Part shown: positions 28,446-37,112 of the stretch, piece after piece | Layout of the letters: the number at the start of each line of letters is the position of its first letter | Numbering within the stretch: position 1 is the first letter of the stretch | Assembly (NCBI RefSeq): GCF_022829585.1 | Contig: NZ_JAKSYC010000158.1 | Span: forward strand, 1 to 64,000 | Direction of reading: 5' to 3' | Source: Methylobacterium sp. J-026 | GTDB taxonomy: Bacteria; Pseudomonadota; Alphaproteobacteria; Rhizobiales; Beijerinckiaceae | DNA length: 64,000 nt | Notes under the pieces: model-generated | What the model was told of the DNA's origin: nothing | Databases searched by the model: none | Seen by the model: only the letters and a program-made list of their open reading frames with translations | Translations under genes and position numbers: made by a program

Positions 28446-28536
28446 CGCGGGATGGCGATGGCGTCGCGATCCCGTTGCCCTTCTTGGGCGTTTCCTCCCT
28501 AGACTTCGGGCCGCTCCTTCGGGAGTGGCCTTTTTT
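28446..28536 (+). ncRNA. Probable trans-acting small RNA, alpha-r8/suhB (MmgR-like) type
   Basis: About 90 nt with three hairpins in a row. The first is an extended hairpin with arms CGGGAT (28448-28453) and ATCCCG (28469-28474) enclosing GCGAT/GTCGC. The second is a short GCCC-TTCTT-GGGC hairpin (28477-28488). A single-stranded GTTTCCTCCCTAGACTTC containing an anti-Shine-Dalgarno CCTCCC follows, then the terminator stem GGCCGCTCC-TTCG-GGAGTGGCC with TTTTTTC. This order and the CCTCCCTAGAC-to-terminator wording match what I remember of the alphaproteobacterial suhB/alpha-r8 family, known in Sinorhizobium as MmgR. Such RNAs act by Hfq-assisted pairing with ribosome-binding sites. The surrounding 28199-28674 interval has no protein-coding gene. 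Family name from memory, not a covariance search. Confidence 0.65.
28509..28536 (+). terminator. Intrinsic terminator of the small RNA
   Basis: A 9-bp stem GGCCGCTCC/GGAGTGGCC (one G-T pair) with a UUCG tetraloop is followed directly by six T. It is the clearest rho-independent terminator in the window. Confidence 0.85.
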
Positions 28537-28674
28537 CTTTCGGCAGGTTGTCTGTCCGGCATGGCCGCGGCGGCGGATCCGACCTGCACGGAACCGCGCG
28601 ATCTCGCGGTGCCGCGGGCGGTGGGGCCGGCGGCGCGGCGTCGACGCCCCGGTTTTCCCGTCGGGACCCGGCGC

Positions 28675-29037
28675 CTACTCGACGTGGAGGGTCAGCTTCA
28701 TCTTCGGGTGAATGCCGCACTGGATCACGAAATCCCCCGGCTCGGCCAGCGTCAGCCGCGTCTCGGTGCCGGGCTCCTGGTCGCCGGCATCGAACGCGAA
28801 CCGGTCCGCCTCGATGAAGGCGTGGTGGGTCAGGCTCTCGTCGCCGTTGCGCAGGGTGACCGTGTCGCCCCGGCGCAGGTACAGGTCGGTGGGCAGGTAC
28901 TGGCGCCCCTTCTGCAGCACGATCCGGGCCCCGCTCGACAGCGTCGCCCGGGCCGTCTCCAGCGCGGCCCCCGACCCGACCAGCGCGAGCGTCCCGATGA
29001 GGAGAAGGGAGCGCAGGCTCCTGCTGCGAGGGGGCAT
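28675..29037 (-). CDS. Cupredoxin-domain periplasmic protein
   Basis: A 120-residue exported protein. Residues 1-30 are a signal peptide (RSRSLRSLLLIGTLALVGSG), and the rest is a plastocyanin/amicyanin-like fold. Type 1 copper ligands are visible: a histidine in LTHHAFIE, then Cys, His and Met in IQCGIHPKMKL. DLYLRRGDTVTLRNGDES is the usual loop before the first ligand. ATG 29037 gives a compact signal peptide; an in-frame GTG at 29049 is an alternative. Neither has a strong RBS. It stands alone between the small RNA and a LysR regulator. It probably carries electrons in the periplasm; no redox partner is encoded next to it. Confidence 0.82.
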   Translation of the reverse strand: MPPRSRSLRSLLLIGTLALVGSGAALETARATLSSGARIVLQKGRQYLPTDLYLRRGDTVTLRNGDESLTHHAFIEADRFAFDAGDQEPGTETRLTLAEPGDFVIQCGIHPKMKLTLHVE

Positions 29038-29180
29038 GACGGCGTCCACACGGGTTCGACGCGTCCCGGACCACCGGGATCGGTCGCCGGGCGGTCCAGG
29101 ATCTGCTGCACCGCATCGTGGCCGAGGCCCCTCACCGGATCGATAAGCAGCGCGTTAGAATTTTATCGATCTGGCAATAT

Positions 29181-30167
29181 CTACGATCGATCTACTGCAA
29201 CCATCTGAATTTCAACTGTATTCGCCTCTAAATCCTCAGCCTCGTGCGCACCGTCGCGGGCCGCCAGCGCGTCGCGCACATGCGCGCGGAACACCTGGAC
29301 CCGGGCCGGCAACACGCGCCCGGCCAGCGTGACGGCGCGCAGGGCCGCGCCGCGGGTCGCCCAGGGCGCCAGCACGCGCTGGAGCTGGCCCGACTCCACC
29401 GCCCGGGCGGCGACCAGGGTGGGAAGATGGCCGATCCCGGCCCCCGCCAGGGTCAGCCGGTGCGCGGTCGCGAAGTCGCTGACCCGGATCGCCGGGGTCA
29501 CCGACAGGGGCTCGGTGCGGCCCCTGCCGTCGGTCAGGGCCAGCGCCGCCGCACCGAATCGCTCGCGGGCGAGGATCAGGTCGTGGTCGCGCAGCGCGGT
29601 GACGGTCGCCGGGGCCGGCCGCCGCCGCAGGTAGGCCGGGGCGGCGTAGAGGCCCACCGCCAGGGTCGCCAGGACCGCGGCGTGGTAGCCGGTCTCCTCG
29701 GCGCCGCCGAGCCGCAGGGCGAGGTCGATCCGGTTGGCCGCCAGGTCGAGGCGCGCGTCGGTGTTCAGCATCTCCACGGTGATCTGCGGATAGGCGGTCC
29801 GGAAGCTCGCGACGATCTCGGGCATCACCTCGATGCCGAAATCGATGGAGGTGGTGATCCGCAGGTGCCCGGCCGGCACCGTCTGCGCATCGCGGACGGT
29901 CTCGGCGGCCTCGTCGAGGAGCGCCAGGCTCTCCTGCGCCTTGGCGTAGAAGGCGAGCCCCTCCGCGGTCGGCGAGACGGCCCGCGAGGTGCGCGCCATC
30001 AGCCGGGCGCCGAGCGCCCGCTCCAGGCGGGAGACCCGCCGGCTGACGCTGCCCTTCGTCTGCCGCAGGCTCGCCGCGGCGGCCGTGACCGTGCCGAGAT
30101 CGACGACCGCGCAGAAGGCGCGCACGTCGTCGAGTCCGCCCCGGAAGGTTTCCGTTCTCGCAACCAT
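29181..30167 (-). CDS. LysR-family transcriptional regulator
   Basis: A 328-residue DNA-binding regulator. The winged helix-turn-helix lies at about residues 8-68 (VRAFCAVVDLGTVTAAAASL, GSVSRRVSRLERALGARLM) and the effector-binding domain at about 95-300 (HLRITTSIDFGIEVMPEIV). The TKGSVSRRVSRLE recognition helix differs from the more common SQPALSRQI type. ATG 30167 with CGGAA seven bases upstream is preferred; an earlier in-frame start at 30257 adds a basic tail that would overlap the divergent yceI promoter region. It is divergent from yceI by 101 bases, so regulation of yceI is likely by the usual LysR arrangement. Inducer unknown. Confidence 0.88.
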   Translation of the reverse strand: MVARTETFRGGLDDVRAFCAVVDLGTVTAAAASLRQTKGSVSRRVSRLERALGARLMARTSRAVSPTAEGLAFYAKAQESLALLDEAAETVRDAQTVPAGHLRITTSIDFGIEVMPEIVASFRTAYPQITVEMLNTDARLDLAANRIDLALRLGGAEETGYHAAVLATLAVGLYAAPAYLRRRPAPATVTALRDHDLILARERFGAAALALTDGRGRTEPLSVTPAIRVSDFATAHRLTLAGAGIGHLPTLVAARAVESGQLQRVLAPWATRGAALRAVTLAGRVLPARVQVFRAHVRDALAARDGAHEAEDLEANTVEIQMVAVDRS

Positions 30168-30268
30168 GGGGTTCCGGATAGCAGGCTCAACCGTGGCCGT
30201 GAACGGCGCTACAGGAGCCCTGCGGCGTGCCGAATCGGCCCGTACCGCCGCGCCCATGGGAGTTTGCA

Positions 30269-30877
30269 GTGAAGTCGCTTCTCGCCTCCGGCCTTCTGGC
30301 CCTCCTCGTCGCCGACCCGGCCCTGGCCCAGACCCCCGCGACCCGCGATCCGGCCCAGGTCCAGGCCGGCGCCTACGTGGCCGATCCCGACCACACCCAG
30401 GTCGGCTGGCGGGTCTCCCATATGGGCTTCTCGAACTATGCCGGCGGCTTCTCGGACGTGTCCGGCACCCTCGACCTGCAGCCGAAGGACCTGACGGCCG
30501 CCAAGCTCTCGATCAGGATCCCGGTCGCCTCGGTGGCCACCACCAGCGCCAAGCTCACCGCCGAGCTGAAGGGCGACCAATGGCTCGACGCGGCCAAGTT
30601 CCCCGACATCACCTTCGTCTCGACCAAGGTCGCCCCCGAGGGCAAGGACAGGGCGAAGGTGACCGGCAACCTCACGTTCCACGGCGTGACCAAGCCGGTG
30701 ACGCTCGACGTCACCCTGGTCGGGGCCGGCGTCAACCCGCTGAGCAAGAAGGTCACGGTCGGCTTCGACGCCACCGGCACGCTCAAGCGCTCCGCGTTCG
30801 GGGTGACGACCTACGAGCCGCTAATCGGCGACGACCTGCACCTCACCATCGCGGGCGCCTTCGAGCGCCGGGACTGA
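30269..30877 (+). CDS. YceI-family periplasmic protein
   Basis: A 202-residue exported lipocalin-like barrel. The signal peptide spans KSLLASGLLALLVADPALAQ. YceI hallmarks follow: YVADPDHTQVGWRVSHMGFS, GTLDLQPKDL, the KFPDITFVSTKV strand and LTFHGVTKPVTLDVTL, ending in the conserved RSAFGV. These proteins bind long-chain isoprenoid or amphiphilic molecules and are linked to stress responses. GTG 30269 has GGGAG six bases upstream; upstream in-frame starts would place charged residues ahead of the signal peptide. It is divergent from a LysR regulator that probably controls it. Confidence 0.9.
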   Translation: MKSLLASGLLALLVADPALAQTPATRDPAQVQAGAYVADPDHTQVGWRVSHMGFSNYAGGFSDVSGTLDLQPKDLTAAKLSIRIPVASVATTSAKLTAELKGDQWLDAAKFPDITFVSTKVAPEGKDRAKVTGNLTFHGVTKPVTLDVTLVGAGVNPLSKKVTVGFDATGTLKRSAFGVTTYEPLIGDDLHLTIAGAFERRD

Positions 30878-30888
30878 CCGGACCGGTA

Positions 30889-30918
30889 CGGGCCGTGCCG
30901 GGAGATCGGTACGGCCCG
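30889..30918. terminator. Hairpin between yceI and the autotransporter gene
   Basis: An inverted repeat CGGGCCGT/ACGGCCCG with a 14-base loop lies in the 48-base gap between convergent genes. There is no T-tract. A possible shared transcript end. Confidence 0.35.
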
Positions 30919-30925
30919 CGCCCGT

Positions 30926-33900
30926 TCAGAACCTGTACGTGAAGGAGCCCTGTGCGGCGTGGTCCTGGGCACGGGCGCCGATCTGGCCGGTGTAGGACAG
31001 GCCCAGCGAGGCGGCGGGGGAGATCAGCACCGCCAAGCCGGCCTCGGCGACCAGCGCGTCGCGGTCGATCGGCAGGCCGGCGCTCACGAACCGGGCGCCG
31101 GTGCCCCGGAACGCCAGCGCCGCCGCGGGAACCCCGTCGCCGAAGGTCCGCCGGTAGCCGGCCAGCGCGTGCACCGACACCGGCAGCGCCGCCTCCGGAT
31201 CGAGCCGGGCCTCGGCGCGCAGGCCCGCGGTGGCGGTCGGCAGCAGGCTCCCGCGTGCCGCCCCCGTCAGCGCGGCCGCCCCGCCCTGCTCGGCGAAGCG
31301 GTCGCGGCCCAGCGCCACCGCGCCGGCGCCCACGAACGGCTCCAGCGCCGCCCCGGCGCCGAGCGCGATCCGGTAGCCGGCCTCGCCGAAGCCCTGGACG
31401 CTGCGCCCGCCGGTGCGGGCGGTCGGCGTGTCGGTCAACCCCGGGAACGCCACCACCCGCCGCAGCCGCGCCGGCTCGTCCGCCGCCAGGGCCCCGAACC
31501 GCAGCACCGCCGGGCCCGCCCCGAGGCTGCCGTAGACGCCCCCGAACGTGCTCGCCAGCGTCCCGGTCTGGACCTGGCCGGGGCTGGCGAAGCTGGTCTC
31601 GACATGGCCCCCGACCGCCCCCAGCCGCAATCCGTCGACGCCCAGCCCCTCGACGCCCAGCCCCTCGGCGCCCAGCCCGTCCAGGCGCGCGTCGACCCCG
31701 ATCACGAAGCCCGCGCTCTGGCGCGACAGCCCGGCGGCGTTGCCGTCGGCCCGGGCGTGGCCGAGGCTGCCCAGCCCCTGGCCCCACAGGCTCACCGGCT
31801 CCGGTTGCGCGCGCCGCACCGGGACCACCCCCGGCGCCGGCGGCTCGGGCCGGTCGGCCGCGTCGGTCGCCGGCAGGCTGCCGTAAGCGCGCGCCGCCGG
31901 GGCGCCGTCCCAGCGCAGCCGGTCGAGTACCGCCTCGCGCACCAGCCCGGCCCCGGCGAAGGCGGTCGCGGCCAGGCTGGCATGGCCGTCCCCCGACAGG
32001 GCCGCGAACGCCGCCCGGGCCTGGGGCGCCGACAGCACCGCCACCGCGTCGTAGAGGACCGAGCCGACCGCCCCGGCCTGAACCGCCCCGGCGGCCGCGC
32101 GCTGGTCGCGGGTCCGCGCCACCGCGGCGAAGTCCAGGTCGTTGCGCGCCAGCGTCAGGACGACCGCGTCCGGGGCGTAGGCCAGGAACGGGGTCAGGAA
32201 CGCGAAGGTGCTCGACACCCCGGCGAACCGGCCCTGCACGCCGCCGGCGGCACTCAGGATCGTGTAGCGCGTGCGCGGCGCGTAGAGCCCGCTGCCGGCC
32301 ACCGCCTCGACCCGGGCGCCCGCCACCGTGGCGGTGCCGCCGACCGCGACCCGGTCGGAGCGGCCGTCCGGGGTGGCGTCGACCCGGTAGACCGATCCCG
32401 GCGCCAGGGTCAGGCTGCCGGCGACGGCGATCCGGCCGAGCGCCCCCGGCCCGGCCCCCGGGGCGAGGGCGCTGCCCGCGCCCAGGGCGAGGCTGCCGAA
32501 CCAGCCCGCGCCGGTGAGCCGGCTGCCGGCGCCGAGCGACACGGCGGCGTTGGGCAGGCCGCCGGTGACGGCGAGTTCGCCGCCGTACACGCTGACCGGG
32601 CCGGAGAGGCTGTTGGCGCCCGTGAGCGTCAGGGTGCCGGCGCCGAGCTTGGTCAGGCTGGTCGGGCCGGCGCCGTCGACGATCTGCCCGGCGTAGCCGG
32701 TCGAGCTGCCGTCGGTGCCGACCGTGAGCTGGCCGTTGCCGAGGGTCGCGGCCGCCGTCGTGCCGGTGAGCGCGCCGACGGTGAGCGCGGTGCCGCCGAG
32801 GTCGAACGCGCCGTCGTTGGTCAGCCGGGTGAGGCCGGCGGTCGGGCCCGTGAGCGCGACCATCGCCCCCGGGGCGTTGGCGACCGGCCCGGCGAGCACG
32901 CCCGCGGCCTGGACGAAGCCGGTATTGGTCAGCCCGCCGGTGAGGCTGCCGGTGGTGACCAGGGTGCCGGCGTTGGCGAAGGGCGCCGAGACGGTGGCGA
33001 ACGTGCCGGTGTTGACGAGCGTCGCCCCGGCGGCGTTGACGGCGTCGGCCGTGTAGGCGCCGGCATTGACCAGGCGGCCGGTGTTGACGAGGTCGTCGAC
33101 GACGCTGCCCTGGGCGGCGACGGTGAGCAGCCCGGCATTGGCGATGCGCCCGGCCAGGAGGCGGCCGCCCTCCGCGACCGCGACGGTGCCGGCATTGTCG
33201 AGCCCCCCGGCGAGGCCGTAGCGGCCGGTGACGGTCAGGCTGGCCTGGGCGGCGTTGGCGAAGCCGGCATCGGAGGAGACCGGCCCGGTGACGGCGACTT
33301 GCCCGGCGTTGCGGATCGGCCCGTTGAGGGCGCCCGCCGTGGCGGTGAGCGCTCCGGTGTTGGTCACCCCGCCGGCGACCGTGCCGCTGGTGATGGCGGT
33401 GCCGGTGTTGGTCAGGCCGCCGGCGATCGCGCCGCTGGCGATGGCGGTGCCGGCATTGGTCAGGCCGCCCGACAGCGTCCCGGCCTGGGTGAGCGTGGTG
33501 CCGGCCAGGGTGACCACCGGCGCGGCCAGGCTGGCGGAGGCGGTGAGGGCGAGGCCGCCGGCCGCGACGGTGGCCGGGCCGGTGAAGCCGTGGGCGGCGG
33601 TGAGCGTCAGGGTCCCGGCGCCGCGCTTGATCACGGCCCCGGGCCCGGAGACGGCCCCCGCGAAGGTGGTGTCGTCGCTGCGGTTGAACGCCAGGATCCC
33701 GGCATCGGCGACGTCGCCCGTGAGGCTGCCGGTCGTGCCGCCGGCCCCGATCTGGAGGGTCCCGGCCAGGATCGCGGTGCCGCCCGCGTAGCTGTTGGTC
33801 CCGGCGAGCGTCAGGGTGCCGCCGCCGCGCTGGACCAGGCTGCCGGGCCCGGAGACGGCCCCCGCGAAGGTGGTGTCGTCGCTGCGGTTGAACGCCAGGA

Positions 33901-36466
33901 TCCCGGCATCGGCGACGTCGCCCGTGAGGCTGCCCGCGGTGCCGCCGGCCCCGATCTGGAGGGTCCCGGCCGCGATGGTGGTGCCGCCGGTATAGGCGTT
34001 GGCCCCGGCGAGCGTCAGGGTCCCGGCCCCGGCCTTGGTCAGGCCGCCGGCGCCGTCGAGGGTGCCGGCGAAGGTGGTGGAGCTGTCGTCGCCGCCGGCG
34101 GTGAGGCGGGCGGATCCGAGGGCGACGCGGCCCAGCCCGGCGAGCGACCCGACGGTCTCGGCGTCGGCCAGCGCCAGGGTCGCGCCGGACGCGACCGTGA
34201 CGGCGCTGCGATCGCCGATCGCCTGGCCGCCGCGGGCCAGGAGGGTCCCGGCCGCCACGGTGGTGGCGCCCGTGTAGGTGTTGGTGCCGGCGAGCGTCAG
34301 GGTGCCGGCCCCGAGCTTGGCCAGCCCGCCCGATCCGGCGAGCGCCTGGGCGAGGGTGAAGCCGTTGGCCGGGTCGGCGATATCGAGGCCGCCGCCGTTC
34401 CGACCCCAGGTGATCGGCCGCGCCGTGGCGGTGAAGCCGGTGCCGGTGATCTGGAGGACGCCGCCGTCGAAGGTCAGGGGCGCCCCGGCGGCGCCGAGAT
34501 TGGCCTCGCGCGACACCGACAGGGTCCCGCCCGCCACGGTCGTGCCGCCGGAATAGCTGTTGGTCCCGGCCAGCGTCAGCGTGCCCGCGCCCAGCTTGAT
34601 CAGGCTGCCCCGGGTCGGGATGCCGGCGAAGGCGGCGATGCGGGTGGTCTCGACCTGCACCTCGGTCTGCCACGCGGCGGCGATGCCGGCGGCGATCTGA
34701 GTGTATTGGGCGCCGTTCGGGTCCGCGAGGTAGCTGGCCAGCTGGTTGCCGATGGCGGCGCGGGTGCCGCCCGAGAGATTGGTGAACGGCCAGTAAGGCC
34801 AGTAACTCCGCGCATTGAGGAACGCGGCCAGGACCCTGCTGCCGACGGGGTCGGCGTCGTTTGCGGTCACGGATGCGAGGAAGGCGGCCTGGCTTCGGCT
34901 GCGCAGCGCCGTGACGACGGCGTCGAGGGTGGCGCGGGTCGCCGGGAGGGCGGCCTGCAGGGCGGCGAGATTCAGCTTCGGGTCCTGGGCGGCCTTGCGG
35001 GTCGCCCAGGCGGCGGCCTCGGCGTCGTTCTCCTGCTTGCGCTGGACCAGGGCGTCCTCGGAGATGGCGTTGGACCAGGTGTCGTTCGTGCCGTCCGGGA
35101 GGTTGGCCGCGACGGGGCCGAGGAACTGTCCCGGTCCCCGCATGGCCTTGGCGAGGTCGATCACGCCCCAGCCCCAGACGGCGTTGGGGGCATTCGGGTT
35201 GGCGTCGGGCGTGCCCTGGACGGCATCCCGGTGATAGGCGGTGGTCAGCAGGACGTCCCGGGCCTGCTCGTTGGTCATGTACGGATAGCGCTGCAGGATC
35301 ACGGCCAGCGCCCCCGTGGCATGCGGCGCCGCCATCGACGTGCCGTTGATCGTCGCGTAGCCGGTCTGGTTGCCCGGATCGATGTGCCAGCTCTTCGGAT
35401 CCCAGGCATCGCCTGTCGACCAATGCGCCGCCGTACTAGTGATCGCACTGCCGGGAGCGGCGATATACCAATATTTACTGGAGCCCGCCCTTACAGAATA
35501 TTGATCGAGTACGACGCTGCCAGGATCGGACTGACCATTGTCGGCTTTCCGGGTCGCTCCGACGGCAACCCAATTCCGCTCGATGTCGGGCCGAAAGTAA
35601 GGAAGGACGGCTCGAATATCTGGGTTGCTGCTGCGTGTGTTTCCTGCGGCAAACACCAAAATGGTATCATACTGCTTGGCGACTTCATCGAGGGCATCAA
35701 AATAGGTTTTCTTGCCGAGGAACTTGGCGTAGGAGCTCCTCAATCCCGACAGGCTGTTATAGTCGTCCGAAGGCGGTGCGTTGCCCCAGGATGTGTTGAT
35801 CACCCGTGCGCCAGCCGCGGAGACGCTGGCATAGGCATTCTTGAAGTACGAGTAATCAGCATTGGCGCCATAGGTCATCTTGTCGGTCGACTGCGTGTTG
35901 GCGACATAGACATTGGCGTTGAACGCCACGCCGTGCATGCCGTCGCCGTCCCGGGAGGCCGCGATCGTCCCGGTCACGTGTGTTCCGTGCGAATCGTTAT
36001 AGGCGCCGTTATATGGCCCGGGGACAGAATAAGAATCGCCTTTCTTAAAGTAACTTTGTTGCGGAGACCGATTAATCGGGTTTCCAAACCAATCCATGAA
36101 ATAAAATCCGTCCGACCCGAAGGTTCCGGTGATCGACACCGACTTGACGCGGCCGTCGGCGAATTCCGAATGAGACTGGAAAAAGCCTGAATCAACGACG
36201 CCGACCGTGACGCCGAGGCCGGTATAGCCGGCCGCATAGGCATCGGCAGCGTGTATCGCCTCCAGGCCCCAATCGACCTGGTATTCCTTCGTGCGCCAGC
36301 TCGCTGGGTCGGTGGCGGCCAGGCTCTGCGCCAGGGCGTGGTGCGAGATCGATGCGCTCAGGGCCGCCAAGCCGAAGCTCGACCGTCGCAGGGCGGTCGT
36401 GATCGATCGACGCCGATTGGTTTCAGCAGGTGTGCCGTTTCGGAATCCAGTCTGTACACGCATCAT
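30926..36466 (-). CDS. Subtilase-type serine protease autotransporter (giant passenger with beta-helix repeats)
   Basis: An 1846-residue type Va autotransporter. A long signal peptide (to about residue 47, HHALAQS) precedes an S8 protease domain (about 60-460): aspartate in VGVVDSGF, histidine in DSHGTHVTG, oxyanion asparagine in VFAAGN and serine in INGTSMAAPHATG. Passenger repeats with LTLAGTNSYSGGTT-type autotransporter strands then run to about 1490. The last roughly 280 residues form the outer-membrane barrel, ending in phenylalanine (SFTYRF). NalP and SphB1 are protease autotransporters of this build and cleave themselves or other surface proteins. ATG 36466 has AGGTG five bases upstream. 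The passenger DNA contains near-identical direct repeats, so copy number may vary. Confidence 0.9.
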   Translation of the reverse strand: MMRVQTGFRNGTPAETNRRRSITTALRRSSFGLAALSASISHHALAQSLAATDPASWRTKEYQVDWGLEAIHAADAYAAGYTGLGVTVGVVDSGFFQSHSEFADGRVKSVSITGTFGSDGFYFMDWFGNPINRSPQQSYFKKGDSYSVPGPYNGAYNDSHGTHVTGTIAASRDGDGMHGVAFNANVYVANTQSTDKMTYGANADYSYFKNAYASVSAAGARVINTSWGNAPPSDDYNSLSGLRSSYAKFLGKKTYFDALDEVAKQYDTILVFAAGNTRSSNPDIRAVLPYFRPDIERNWVAVGATRKADNGQSDPGSVVLDQYSVRAGSSKYWYIAAPGSAITSTAAHWSTGDAWDPKSWHIDPGNQTGYATINGTSMAAPHATGALAVILQRYPYMTNEQARDVLLTTAYHRDAVQGTPDANPNAPNAVWGWGVIDLAKAMRGPGQFLGPVAANLPDGTNDTWSNAISEDALVQRKQENDAEAAAWATRKAAQDPKLNLAALQAALPATRATLDAVVTALRSRSQAAFLASVTANDADPVGSRVLAAFLNARSYWPYWPFTNLSGGTRAAIGNQLASYLADPNGAQYTQIAAGIAAAWQTEVQVETTRIAAFAGIPTRGSLIKLGAGTLTLAGTNSYSGGTTVAGGTLSVSREANLGAAGAPLTFDGGVLQITGTGFTATARPITWGRNGGGLDIADPANGFTLAQALAGSGGLAKLGAGTLTLAGTNTYTGATTVAAGTLLARGGQAIGDRSAVTVASGATLALADAETVGSLAGLGRVALGSARLTAGGDDSSTTFAGTLDGAGGLTKAGAGTLTLAGANAYTGGTTIAAGTLQIGAGGTAGSLTGDVADAGILAFNRSDDTTFAGAVSGPGSLVQRGGGTLTLAGTNSYAGGTAILAGTLQIGAGGTTGSLTGDVADAGILAFNRSDDTTFAGAVSGPGAVIKRGAGTLTLTAAHGFTGPATVAAGGLALTASASLAAPVVTLAGTTLTQAGTLSGGLTNAGTAIASGAIAGGLTNTGTAITSGTVAGGVTNTGALTATAGALNGPIRNAGQVAVTGPVSSDAGFANAAQASLTVTGRYGLAGGLDNAGTVAVAEGGRLLAGRIANAGLLTVAAQGSVVDDLVNTGRLVNAGAYTADAVNAAGATLVNTGTFATVSAPFANAGTLVTTGSLTGGLTNTGFVQAAGVLAGPVANAPGAMVALTGPTAGLTRLTNDGAFDLGGTALTVGALTGTTAAATLGNGQLTVGTDGSSTGYAGQIVDGAGPTSLTKLGAGTLTLTGANSLSGPVSVYGGELAVTGGLPNAAVSLGAGSRLTGAGWFGSLALGAGSALAPGAGPGALGRIAVAGSLTLAPGSVYRVDATPDGRSDRVAVGGTATVAGARVEAVAGSGLYAPRTRYTILSAAGGVQGRFAGVSSTFAFLTPFLAYAPDAVVLTLARNDLDFAAVARTRDQRAAAGAVQAGAVGSVLYDAVAVLSAPQARAAFAALSGDGHASLAATAFAGAGLVREAVLDRLRWDGAPAARAYGSLPATDAADRPEPPAPGVVPVRRAQPEPVSLWGQGLGSLGHARADGNAAGLSRQSAGFVIGVDARLDGLGAEGLGVEGLGVDGLRLGAVGGHVETSFASPGQVQTGTLASTFGGVYGSLGAGPAVLRFGALAADEPARLRRVVAFPGLTDTPTARTGGRSVQGFGEAGYRIALGAGAALEPFVGAGAVALGRDRFAEQGGAAALTGAARGSLLPTATAGLRAEARLDPEAALPVSVHALAGYRRTFGDGVPAAALAFRGTGARFVSAGLPIDRDALVAEAGLAVLISPAASLGLSYTGQIGARAQDHAAQGSFTYRF
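33641..33971 (-). repeat. Two near-identical 127-bp direct repeats inside the autotransporter passenger
   Basis: Copies at 33641-33767 and 33845-33971 differ at only a few bases and are offset by 204 bases. They encode the repeated segment containing GDVADAGILAFNRSDDTTF. The offset is a multiple of three, so recombination between copies would delete or add 68 residues in frame. This is protein repeat structure and not a CRISPR array. Confidence 0.8.
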
Positions 36467-37112
36467 GAAGCACCTGAAAATCTGTCGATAGCGATGCAAC
36501 ACCGTGCTGTTCCCACCGTGATCGAGGTAGATCCGGGCGATCGGGAAGGCATTCGCCTAAAACGACGGAGATTAGGTGGAATAAAGTTCCAAATCGCAAG
36601 CCACCACATACGATCATTACACGATCGTATCATAAGATAGGAAATTTTACAGATTTTGTGCGATATCAAAATTCCGACCGCCGGTCTCGTAATAGGCAGC
36701 CGACTATATTCTTGAGTGGCGTGATTTGGGCGCGTCTTCGCCCGCCAGCCTTCGGGAGGTCATGGGGTGGTTCCCGCCGAGGACGCGGTTTTCCTCTCAG
36801 GCCGTGATTGAAATGTCACAATGACCGTCTGGACGCGGCCGGGATCGGCAAGCCCCCCGAAACGACTGTCGGTTCGGCGCCAATGCCGGTCGCCTCAGGG
36901 TTTGAGGCGGCCCCCGATGTGCTGTCACCGGATGCGATGCGGATCACGCGCAGGGCACCGGCACGGCCCCGTCGCAAGGGGCAGCGGTAGCGGAACGGAC
37001 GGGTTCGTCCGATGCCCAGACATCGCCGGGTCGGGCAGATCCGGACGGCATGCAGTCGGCGCCTGTTTTATCGGCAAGCCGAGCGTGGTGGCGCGCCCGC
37101 CGGGTCTACGCC
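36467..37112. promoter_or_regulatory. Long gene-free region upstream of the autotransporter with an operator-like inverted repeat
   Basis: 646 bases without a credible gene. The part nearest the autotransporter is strongly AT-rich (36560-36720). An inverted repeat ATACGATC-7-GATCGTAT lies at 36608-36630, about 142 bases upstream of the start codon. On the minus strand it adjoins TATGAT, a possible -10 element, so it is well placed for a repressor. From 36730 to 37112 the DNA returns to GC-rich sequence with only short random frames. No terminator for the downstream acetyltransferase gene was clear. Confidence 0.4.

Noticed and set aside
33000-34600. Regular repeats suggesting a CRISPR array
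   Set aside because: They encode autotransporter strand repeats in one long reading frame, with irregular spacing and no cas genes.
30959-36190. A 1743-codon plus-strand frame
   Set aside because: The sequence is rich in Gly, Arg and Ala without domains and lies opposite the subtilase autotransporter.
36808-36990. A 60-residue frame in the autotransporter upstream region
   Set aside because: No ribosome site, no family resemblance, and overlapping equally long frames on both strands.
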